This document shows, in pieces, positions 1-5,260 of a DNA stretch of 7,096 nt. Under the pieces are notes generated by a model. The model did not search any database and was not told the origin of the DNA. It saw only the letters and a list, made by a program, of their open reading frames with translations. Source of the stretch: Nitrospirae bacterium RBG_19FT_COMBO_42_15 (lineage in GTDB: Bacteria > Nitrospirota > CAKKRA01 > 9FT-COMBO-42-15); NCBI GenBank assembly GCA_001803815.1, contig MHEL01000118.1, positions 1 through 7,096 on the forward strand, read 5' to 3'. Every line of letters starts with the position of its first letter. Position 1 is the stretch's first letter. Made by a program: the position numbers and the translations under genes.

Positions 1-8
1 TCCTCCGT

Positions 9-3000
9 CTACACGTTGATTTTCTGTTTTGTCCCCTCATTCACCAAAAGCGGCAGAAGTGCGCTGCCTCCTATAACAATGCCGTCAGAGACGCTGATCG
101 GTGTAATCCCCAGAAGGTTTCTGAGACCGGGGATTATCATGGTCAGCAACTGGAGTCCGAGCGAGCCTCCAATGGCTATATTGAGATACCTGTTAGACGG
201 CATTTTCTCCCTTTCAAATATGCTGTGTTTCTCTGAACGGCAGCTTATTGCATGAAGAAGCTGGCCGATGCTTAGGCTCATGAATGCCAATGTCCCTGTT
301 CTCTGGCCTATGCCATATCGCATAATTCCATAGCCATAAGCCGATAATGCGCCGGCAGACAATACTGCTGACTCAAAGGCAATTCTTTTAAAATCGGATG
401 TTTTAATAATAGGTTCATCCGGGTTTCTCGGCGGCTGATTCAGCACATCAGGTTCAGGAGGTTCAAGCGCTAATGCGAGGCCAGGCGCTATATCAGAGAT
501 GAGATTAATCCAGAGAAGCTGCATAGCGCTAAGAGGCTGGCCAAGTCCGCCTGCGATTGCTGAAAACATCACCATTATCTCGCTTAGATTTGTGGAGATA
601 AGAAAATGCACAGACTTTCTGATATTACTGTAAATAGTCCTTCCCCTGCTGATGGCAATAATCATTGTCTCAAGATTATCATCCTCCAGAACAACATCAG
701 CAACCTCACGGGCAACATCTGTGCCGGTATGACCCATAGCAATGCCTATATCAGCAGCCTTTAGCGCAGGGCCGTCATTTATCCCGTCTCCTGTCATCGC
801 AACGACCTTCCCGTTTTTTTGAAGCGCCTGAACTATCTGCAGCTTATTGGCCGGGCTGACTCTGGCAAATACATCAACCTTATTGCACAGGGCCATCATA
901 ACATCAGGGTCAATATTTGTTATATGGGTTGAATCAAGTATCTCAAGCTGCTCGCTCTTACTCAGGTTAAGCTCCCTGCCTATGGCATAAGCTGTCGGGC
1001 TCTGGTCTCCTGTTATCATCACTGTGTCAATCCCTGCATTATGAAAATCACCTATCAATTCCTTTACACCCTTTCTTACAGGGTCAGCCATTCCAACAAG
1101 GCCAAGCCACACAAAATCCTGAGGGTCAAGGCCGTCCATGTTTTCTTCATGACCCTTGCCCCCTGTCCCTTGACCCTGCTTTATGGATGCATAGGCGACT
1201 CCAAGCACACGCAGGGCATTGCCTGCCATACGTTCGTTCTCAATTTCTATGGCAAGACGGTCGCCATCTTTAATTGGTGTCTTTTTGCCATTCACAATCT
1301 GCTGCCTGCACATTGAAAGGACATCTGCAGGGCTCCCTTTTATCGCAATAAGCCTGCCCTTTTTCTTTTCTTCTTTGTGAATAGTTATCATATAATTACG
1401 ATTTTCAGAACGATGCTGTATCTTCAAGAGCTGGAATTTTTTTCTGAGTTCTACAACATCAATCCCTGAGTTTACTGCCATATAAATAAGGGCATTCTCT
1501 GTTGAAGAGCCGCTGACAATATATTCATCTTCAATTTTTGCTGCTTCGCTTTCATTGCAAAGAACTGTAATTTCAAGAAGCCTCATGAACTCGCCCTTTG
1601 CAATTCCCTTAATCTTCGGGTCATCAAATATGAATTCACCATCGGATACCTTTATCCGCTTCATCCCTGTATATACTGCTGACACTGACATCCTGTTCAT
1701 TGTAATCGTGCCTGTCTTGTCAAGACATATTGTCTGGACAGAGCCGAGCGTCTCCACTGCATCAAGATGCCGGATAAGGATATTGTGCCTTCTCATATCT
1801 CTTATGCCAAGGGCAAGCGTTGTAGTTGCTATGGTCGGCAGTCCTTCAGGAACAGCGGCAACAGCAAGGGAAATAGATGTCTTTAACATCTGCAGAAATC
1901 CATATCCCTTTAAAAGCCCTATTGCAAACACGCCGACACAAACAGCTCCTCCTATCAGCACAAGCTGGCTGCCCATTTTATCAAGCTGCCTCTCCATAGG
2001 CGTTTCAGGAGGCCTTGCCTCTCCCACCATAGTCTGAATCCTGCCTATCTCTGTAAATGCCCCTGTTGCTGCAACTACAGCAATGCCCTGTCCGCCTGTA
2101 ACAAGCGTGCCCATATAAACCATGTTTATCCTGTCAGCGAGGGGGATTTCAGAAATTGCGGATTGCGGATTGTGGATTGCGGAATTTTCTCCACTCATAA
2201 CTCCTAACTCCAGACTCTGAACTTTTTTCACAACAGGCATACTCTCGCCTGTAAGGGTAGATTCATCTACGCTGAGATAATTTGCCTCTATAAGCCTTGC
2301 ATCTGCAGCAACATAACTGCCTGGCCTTAGAATCATTATATCCCCGGGAACGAGATCATCAGCCCTTATCTCCTTCGCCTTTCCATCCCTTATTACAAGG
2401 GCAGACGGCCTGACAAGCTTCTTTAATGAATGGATAGTTTTTTCAGCCTGACTTTCTGTTGTATAACCTATTGCTGCATTAATAACAACAACACCAGTTA
2501 TAATAAGCGCATCTGCAATGCCGCCTGTAAAAATGGAGATGCCTGCTGCTGCGCCCAAAAGCGCTACAGGAAGCGATTTGAACTGATTAATAAAGATAGT
2601 GAATCCTGAACGGGGAACAGCCTCAGGAAGGATATTCAGGCCGTATTGTTCAAGATGCTTAGCAACAGAGTCGCCTGACAGCCCTTGACCTCTTGACACA
2701 CCAAAGAAGTTAAGAACAGCCTCTGTATCAATAAAATGCCATGGTTTGCCCTTCTGAGACTCTGAATGGCGATTTATAACTTTGGCGGCCGAACTGTAAG
2801 GCTTATTTATCGCATCAGTGCCGGCTGATTTTTTGTATTCTGATACAATCCCCTGAATAAGCAGGGCAATGCCTTCGTAGCTATTATTTGAATTGAAGAT
2901 TACAAGGACATTGCCTGTCATTGCGCTTGCTGAGGCATAGGATATGCCTTTGCCATCTGAAAGCCTTGATTCAATATGCCTCTTTAAATATTCTGATCGA

Positions 3001-3062
3001 TGGAGGCCTTTAATCCTGTATCTTGCCCTTCCTTTTACATTGATATGTATTGCCTCAACCAT
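9..3062 (-). CDS. P2-type cation-transporting ATPase with N-terminal HMA2-like domain
   Basis: This is a membrane pump that uses ATP to move a divalent cation; Ca2+ or Mn2+ is most likely by homology. With ATG at 3062 it has 1017 residues. Residues 5-58 form a cysteine-free HMA2-like domain. Then come a cation-ATPase N-terminal segment (about 108-150), TM1-2 (about 163-200), the actuator domain with TGES 271-274, TM3-4 (about 365-420) with PEGLP 405-409, the phosphorylation site DKTGT 448-452, KGSP 575-578, TGD 684-686, the TGDGINDGP hinge from 757, and TM5-10. SERCA cation ligands have counterparts at E406, N825, E828, N853, S856 (Thr in SERCA) and D857, so this is P2A-like. It is not P1B, because there is no CPC/SPC/APC in TM4. 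An in-frame ATG at 3209 would overlap the preceding gene by 122 nt. I chose 3062 because AGGA lies 9 nt upstream and the HMA2 domain starts there. It is the last gene of the operon seen here. Two stretches, near residues 281-302 and 629-638, are encoded by heptamer repeats. Family is certain; substrate is inferred. Confidence 0.95.
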   Translation of the reverse strand: MVEAIHINVKGRARYRIKGLHRSEYLKRHIESRLSDGKGISYASASAMTGNVLVIFNSNNSYEGIALLIQGIVSEYKKSAGTDAINKPYSSAAKVINRHSESQKGKPWHFIDTEAVLNFFGVSRGQGLSGDSVAKHLEQYGLNILPEAVPRSGFTIFINQFKSLPVALLGAAAGISIFTGGIADALIITGVVVINAAIGYTTESQAEKTIHSLKKLVRPSALVIRDGKAKEIRADDLVPGDIMILRPGSYVAADARLIEANYLSVDESTLTGESMPVVKKVQSLELGVMSGENSAIHNPQSAISEIPLADRINMVYMGTLVTGGQGIAVVAATGAFTEIGRIQTMVGEARPPETPMERQLDKMGSQLVLIGGAVCVGVFAIGLLKGYGFLQMLKTSISLAVAAVPEGLPTIATTTLALGIRDMRRHNILIRHLDAVETLGSVQTICLDKTGTITMNRMSVSAVYTGMKRIKVSDGEFIFDDPKIKGIAKGEFMRLLEITVLCNESEAAKIEDEYIVSGSSTENALIYMAVNSGIDVVELRKKFQLLKIQHRSENRNYMITIHKEEKKKGRLIAIKGSPADVLSMCRQQIVNGKKTPIKDGDRLAIEIENERMAGNALRVLGVAYASIKQGQGTGGKGHEENMDGLDPQDFVWLGLVGMADPVRKGVKELIGDFHNAGIDTVMITGDQSPTAYAIGRELNLSKSEQLEILDSTHITNIDPDVMMALCNKVDVFARVSPANKLQIVQALQKNGKVVAMTGDGINDGPALKAADIGIAMGHTGTDVAREVADVVLEDDNLETMIIAISRGRTIYSNIRKSVHFLISTNLSEIMVMFSAIAGGLGQPLSAMQLLWINLISDIAPGLALALEPPEPDVLNQPPRNPDEPIIKTSDFKRIAFESAVLSAGALSAYGYGIMRYGIGQRTGTLAFMSLSIGQLLHAISCRSEKHSIFEREKMPSNRYLNIAIGGSLGLQLLTMIIPGLRNLLGITPISVSDGIVIGGSALLPLLVNEGTKQKINV
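1149..1176 (-). repeat. Four-copy heptamer tract in the ATPase nucleotide-binding region
   Basis: Four 7-bp units of the form NTGNCCC (plus strand) follow one another without gaps. On the coding strand they read GGGNCAN and encode GQGTGGKG at about residues 630-637, a variable loop just before the conserved FVWLGLVGMADPVR segment. It has the same copy number and period as the two tracts at 2155-2220, but a different unit sequence. Confidence 0.75.
2155..2220 (-). repeat. Two adjacent four-copy heptamer tracts inside the ATPase gene
   Basis: Positions 2155-2182 hold four tandem copies of ATTGYGG (three ATTGCGG, one ATTGTGG). After a 10-bp spacer, 2193-2220 holds four 7-bp units that all begin with ACTC. 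Together they span exactly 66 bp, or 22 codons, so the frame is kept. They encode residues 281-302 of the ATPase, between the actuator TGES loop and TM3, with the low-complexity stretch NSAIHNPQSAIS. SERCA-type pumps have a shorter segment at this site. Confidence 0.85.
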
Positions 3063-3087
3063 CTGTTTGAATCCTGCATTTGTTTTA

Positions 3088-3768
3088 CTACTCTCCCCTT
3101 TTTCCCCTTGCCCTTGTTGTAGCCTCTGAAACCTCGCCTGCCTCCTTTGAAGATGCCTTTTCTTCATAGATAGATGTTTTAGCCTTTGGCAAGGCTGCGC
3201 TGGCAACATCCTTTATACCTTCAACAACACCTACAAGCATATCCTTAACAGCCTTTACAGCAGTATTTCCAATAGCGCCTGCTGCCTCAATTGCGCCGCT
3301 GACAGCCACTCCAGCCACCTCCTCAACATTACCGCCTATCTCCTTTGTTGCCTCAATAACGCCGTCAACAGCCCTTCTCGCTACAAGCGCTACATCCGCC
3401 CCAACCTCTGCTGCGCCTTTAACCGCGCCCTTTACTGTCTGACCGGCAACTGTGACTACATCACCGCCAACATCACTCACTCCCATAACAACGCCCTTTG
3501 CAACACTCTTTGTGCTTAAAATAAGCCCTGTGCCAACCTCTTCTGTGGCAATTATTGCGCCTTTCACAACATCCTTTGTAATATTAACGCCTTCATTTGC
3601 TACTGCGCCTGATGCCCTAAGGGTATTAGACACCGTATTTCTTACAAGACTTACAATCTCTGCCTCTATCTCGTTTATCCCCTTTAAACTGCTTACAACC
3701 CCTTCTTTAACAATCGTGCCTGCCTTGCCAATGCCTTCTGTTGCGCTTACAGTCTCTTCATTAGTCAT
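3088..3768 (-). CDS. 22-residue-repeat amphipathic protein, possibly membrane-surface binding
   Basis: No named family recognised. The 226 residues are rich in Val, Ala, Gly, Lys and Glu. There is no Cys, His, Phe or Trp, a single Tyr (201) and a single Pro (194). The middle is an exact 22-residue repeat without gaps: Gly falls at 70, 92, 114, 136, 158 and 180, and again at 79, 101, 123, 145 and 167. Most units read roughly (V/A)xG followed by hydrophobics, an acidic residue, V/I and G. Each unit splits into two 11-mers. Spacing of 11 or 22 residues is the hallmark of amphipathic helices that lie on membranes, as in synucleins, apolipoproteins and perilipins; some LEA proteins share it. The C-terminal tail after 194 is charged and probably disordered. 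A strong site, GGGAGGTG, precedes ATG 3768. The gene lies 31 nt after the HMA2 membrane protein and 25 nt before the ATPase, so co-transcription is likely. Membrane coating is inferred; a cytoplasmic LEA-like role is the alternative. Confidence 0.85.
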   Translation of the reverse strand: MTNEETVSATEGIGKAGTIVKEGVVSSLKGINEIEAEIVSLVRNTVSNTLRASGAVANEGVNITKDVVKGAIIATEEVGTGLILSTKSVAKGVVMGVSDVGGDVVTVAGQTVKGAVKGAAEVGADVALVARRAVDGVIEATKEIGGNVEEVAGVAVSGAIEAAGAIGNTAVKAVKDMLVGVVEGIKDVASAALPKAKTSIYEEKASSKEAGEVSEATTRARGKRGE

Positions 3769-3799
3769 GTTACACCTCCCATTAATAAATTTTTATTTT

Positions 3800-4291
3800 T
3801 TACTCACCCTTATCTCCTTTGTCAGGCTGAGCCTTCAGGAATATGTTAAGGGCATACCAAAACGCTGTATACCATGCAGGGGCTGTAAAATTCCCCCTGC
3901 TAATCTGAAATATGCCGACGGCCAAAAGCCCCAGAAATGCAATGCCAGGAATGTCAATCTCACGACCTGTAAAACTGCCTACCTGCTTATTTAAATCTTT
4001 AAAGGCCTCTGAAATCTTTGAAGAGAGTGAAGACCCCTCAGTATTTTCCACCTTTTCCACGAGCCTGAAAAGGCTCTTAGCCTCTGCATGTTCTGTGATT
4101 GTATCCTTGTTTGCATTATGTATAAATAGCACGCTTCCTGTTAAAGGATTAACCTCAATCCCTTTGATGCCTTGATTATTAGAAAATTCTTTTCTTAAAG
4201 ATGAAAAATAGGCAATATCTCCCTTTTTGGAAGGTATCTTTAGCCTTAATCTCTCAGATGTTTGATGGCTTAAATATGCATCAGGAAGCAT
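3800..4291 (-). CDS. HMA2-like domain protein with C-terminal membrane hairpin
   Basis: A 163-residue protein of unknown exact role. Residues about 7-61 resemble the HMA2-type heavy-metal-associated fold: a basic first strand (ERLRLKIP), a KKGD turn, a helix, then the NPLTGSVLFIHN strand at 48-59. It has no cysteine, so the CxxC metal site of classical HMA domains is missing. Residues about 62-110 are a charged linker. Hydrophobic stretches at about 115-131 and 138-153 look like two membrane helices, followed by a short charged tail ending DKGDKGE. The start is ATG 4291, which shares one base with the TGA stop of the preceding gene (TGATG), a typical translational coupling arrangement. A TTG one codon earlier is also open but less likely. 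GAGGGG at 4296-4301 can serve as ribosome site. The domain in the downstream ATPase and in the plus-strand gene at 4768 aligns at the same TG-V motif, which suggests the proteins work together. Confidence 0.85.
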   Translation of the reverse strand: MLPDAYLSHQTSERLRLKIPSKKGDIAYFSSLRKEFSNNQGIKGIEVNPLTGSVLFIHNANKDTITEHAEAKSLFRLVEKVENTEGSSLSSKISEAFKDLNKQVGSFTGREIDIPGIAFLGLLAVGIFQISRGNFTAPAWYTAFWYALNIFLKAQPDKGDKGE

Positions 4292-4572
4292 CAAGCCCCT
4301 CTTTCTGCCTCAGCAGCGACAACCTCTTTCTGCGTCTCTGTCATCTCTGCCTTTGACTCTGCGACAAGGTCTTCCACAACCTCTCCTAATTCTGCTGCAG
4401 CCTCTTTCCCCTTTTCAAACAGGACAAGTCCATTTTTGATAAGAGCCTTTGCCAGAGGTTTGGCAACAGATGCCAAAACAGGGATTACCACAGGCGCTAC
4501 TAACGCAACACCAATACCTACAGCGAGGCCTGTGATGATAGTCCCCTTTAATCCATTTTCTAAAACCGGCAT
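4291..4572 (-). CDS. DUF5132-like small membrane protein
   Basis: A 93-residue protein resembling the DUF5132 family, whose function is not established. After a short N-terminus, residues about 10-37 form a glycine- and valine-rich hydrophobic segment with small-residue spacing (G10, G15, G19, G21) suited to helix packing in a membrane. Residues about 38-75 form a charged amphipathic helix containing EKGKEAAAELGEVVEDLV, the part that looks most like DUF5132. The tail is Glu/Ala-rich. ATG 4572 is preferred over ATG 4587, because GGAGG at 4579-4583 lies 6 nt upstream of 4572 and would fall inside the coding sequence if 4587 were used. First gene of the four-gene minus-strand operon; its stop overlaps the next start by one base. 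I recall DUF5132 genes lying beside HMA2-domain and P-type ATPase genes in other bacteria, which fits this setting but was not checked here. Confidence 0.82.
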   Translation of the reverse strand: MPVLENGLKGTIITGLAVGIGVALVAPVVIPVLASVAKPLAKALIKNGLVLFEKGKEAAAELGEVVEDLVAESKAEMTETQKEVVAAEAERGA

Positions 4573-4578
4573 AATACA

Positions 4579-4583
4579 CCTCC
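4579..4583 (-). promoter_or_regulatory. Ribosome binding site that decides the DUF5132 gene start
   Basis: GGAGG on the minus strand lies 6 nt upstream of ATG 4572. An in-frame ATG at 4587 would place this site inside the coding region, so the downstream ATG is preferred. The leader (GGGAGGTGTA and then ATG within a few bases) is nearly the same as that of the repeat-protein gene at 3768. Confidence 0.7.
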
Positions 4584-4600
4584 CCATTTATTTTTAAAAA

Positions 4601-4667
4601 CAATCTATCATTTTGAGATTGCCCTGTCTATCCAATCTTTCATTACTTACCTATAAAAAACAGATTG
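4601..4667. repeat. Cluster of CAATCT/AGATTG hexamers, possible operator
   Basis: Four copies of one hexamer fall within 67 bp: CAATCT at 4601 and 4633, and its complement AGATTG at 4616 and 4662. The first two copies belong to a 12-bp direct repeat, CAATCTATCATT and CAATCTTTCATT, identical at 11 of 12 positions and 32 bp apart (about three helical turns). CAATCT 4601 and AGATTG 4616 form an inverted repeat with a 9-bp gap. The cluster lies between the likely minus-strand promoter and the start of the DUF5132 gene, a suitable place for a repressor site or a structured leader. No known regulator is matched. Confidence 0.35.
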
Positions 4668-4678
4668 TCAGAATGAAA

Positions 4679-4697
4679 ATTAACCTAAAATTAACAA
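4679..4697 (+). promoter_or_regulatory. Pho-box-like tandem TTAAC repeat
   Basis: Two octamers, ATTAACCT (4679-4686) and ATTAACAA (4690-4697), are separated by AAA and repeat with an 11-bp period. That period and core match the layout of PhoB/PhoP-family boxes, especially the cyanobacterial form with repeated CTTAACCT and 3-bp spacers. Bacillus PhoP boxes also use TTAACA-like repeats. The site sits between the divergent genes and about 0.5 kb from the end of pst-phoU. Only two half-sites are seen, in an AT-rich region where chance matches are plausible. Confidence 0.35.
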
Positions 4698-4754
4698 CCC
4701 TGTAATACTAATGTTTTTTTCTTTTATTAAAATGTGTAAATCTTATCATCAGAA

Positions 4755-4759
4755 AGGAG
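4755..4759 (+). promoter_or_regulatory. Ribosome binding site that decides the plus-strand HMA2 start
   Basis: AGGAG lies 8 nt upstream of ATG 4768. It supports 4768 over the in-frame ATG at 4711, which has no ribosome site and would add a Phe/Lys-rich extension outside the HMA2-like domain. An ATG followed at once by TAA (4761-4766) sits between the site and the real start in a different frame. Confidence 0.75.
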
Positions 4760-4767
4760 AATGTAAA

Positions 4768-5034
4768 ATGGTATTTTACAGAATAAAGCATCATGTCCCG
4801 GGCCGTATCAAGATAGAGGTGCCTTTTATAAAAGGCCTCAGCATAAGCGCCCTGAAAGAGCTGCCGCCCATTCCTATGCCAGCAGGCATAAAGGATGTTC
4901 GCCCAAATCCATTAACAGGAAGTGTGGTTATTACATATAACCACAAGGATATTGATATTGTTAAATATCTTGAAGACATCGCCTTTCATCTGACAACGCA
5001 AAATCTGATGGGAACAGCAGGCAAAATTGGATAG
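4768..5034 (+). CDS. Small soluble HMA2-like domain protein
   Basis: An 88-residue protein of unknown exact role, made of little more than one HMA2-like domain. The first strand is HHVPGRIKIEVP (8-19), with the basic R/K pattern typical of this family. A Pro-rich turn follows, then GIKDVRPNPLTGSVVITYN (40-58), which contains the same NPLTGSV motif as the 163-residue membrane protein encoded divergently. There is no cysteine and no membrane segment, so it is probably cytoplasmic. It could bind metal through other side chains or dock with the ATPase and membrane protein; neither is shown by sequence. It is transcribed away from the ATPase operon, from the shared intergenic region, and is followed 46 nt later by the small cysteine protein gene, with which it may be co-transcribed. 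Confidence 0.85.
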   Translation: MVFYRIKHHVPGRIKIEVPFIKGLSISALKELPPIPMPAGIKDVRPNPLTGSVVITYNHKDIDIVKYLEDIAFHLTTQNLMGTAGKIG

Positions 5035-5080
5035 GTTGATTATTTTGATTTGAATAAAAAATAATTAAAAGGAGGAGACC

Positions 5081-5260
5081 ATGAAATGCCCTCATTTAGG
5101 AAAATGGATTATAGCAGAATGCAAGGCAATGGATAGACCTTATGTACCGAGCCTTTTTGAACTTGAGGAATACTGTAGAAATCAAAAATACAAAAAGTGT
5201 CCTTTTTTTGTAAATATCTTTGGGGCTAAACAACCGATTAAGCTCCCATATGCCGTATAA
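5081..5260 (+). CDS. Four-cysteine 59-residue protein, function unknown
   Basis: A short open frame starting at ATG 5081, with AAGGAGG 5 nt upstream and TAA at 5258-5260. The 59 residues include four cysteines at 3, 14, 32 and 40 (CP near the start, YC at 31-32, CP at 40-41) and a PSLFELEEYC segment at 23-32. The spacing C-x10-C-x17-C-x7-C suggests a small zinc or iron-sulfur site, but no named family is certain. I recall similar small proteins with a CP...C...ELE.YC...CP layout in anaerobic bacteria. It follows the 88-residue HMA2-like gene by 46 nt. Its last 23 bases overlap the 3' end of phoU on the opposite strand. The strong ribosome site, conserved-looking cysteine spacing and lack of any better frame support it as real. 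Confidence 0.7.
   Translation: MKCPHLGKWIIAECKAMDRPYVPSLFELEEYCRNQKYKKCPFFVNIFGAKQPIKLPYAV

Larger units (their letters stand above)
4573..4767. promoter_or_regulatory. Divergent intergenic region with candidate promoters for both operons
   Basis: These 195 AT-rich bases separate the minus-strand DUF5132-HMA2-repeat-ATPase operon from the plus-strand HMA2 gene, so both promoters should lie here. On the minus strand a weak candidate is TTCATT, a 16-bp gap and TATAGG (around 4651-4678). On the plus strand, AT-rich hexamers just downstream of the tandem TTAAC repeats (for example TAATAC at 4703-4708) could serve as a -10 box. None is a close match to the sigma-70 consensus. The region also holds a Pho-box-like repeat and a CAATCT/AGATTG cluster, listed separately. 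No RNA gene or strong hairpin was seen. Confidence 0.5.

Noticed and set aside
1555..2037. 160-codon plus-strand open frame
   Set aside because: It lies antisense to the catalytic core of the ATPase, including the DKTGT region, and has no recognisable domain.
9..3062. Naming the pump FezB
   Set aside because: FezB is a P1B-6 ATPase; this pump has PEGLP in TM4 and SERCA-type ligands in TM5 and TM6, so the name would be wrong even if the locus plays a similar role.
3063..3209. N-terminal extension of the ATPase from ATG 3209
   Set aside because: It would overlap the repeat-protein gene by 122 nt, encodes a Gln/Arg-rich stretch unlike any ATPase N-terminus, and a ribosome site exists for ATG 3062, where the HMA2-like domain begins.
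3452..3994. 180-codon plus-strand open frame
   Set aside because: It is antisense to the repeat protein and the HMA2 membrane protein; its Thr/Ser/Pro-rich composition is the mirror of Val/Ala/Gly codons on the real strand, and no ribosome site is seen.
4711..4767. Upstream ATG for the plus-strand HMA2 gene
   Set aside because: No ribosome site precedes it, and the added residues fall outside the domain; ATG 4768 has AGGAG at proper spacing.
5190..5211. ACAAAAA/TTTTTGT hairpin as a bidirectional terminator
   Set aside because: The 7-bp stem is almost entirely A-T and lies inside the 59-residue gene; too weak to call a terminator.
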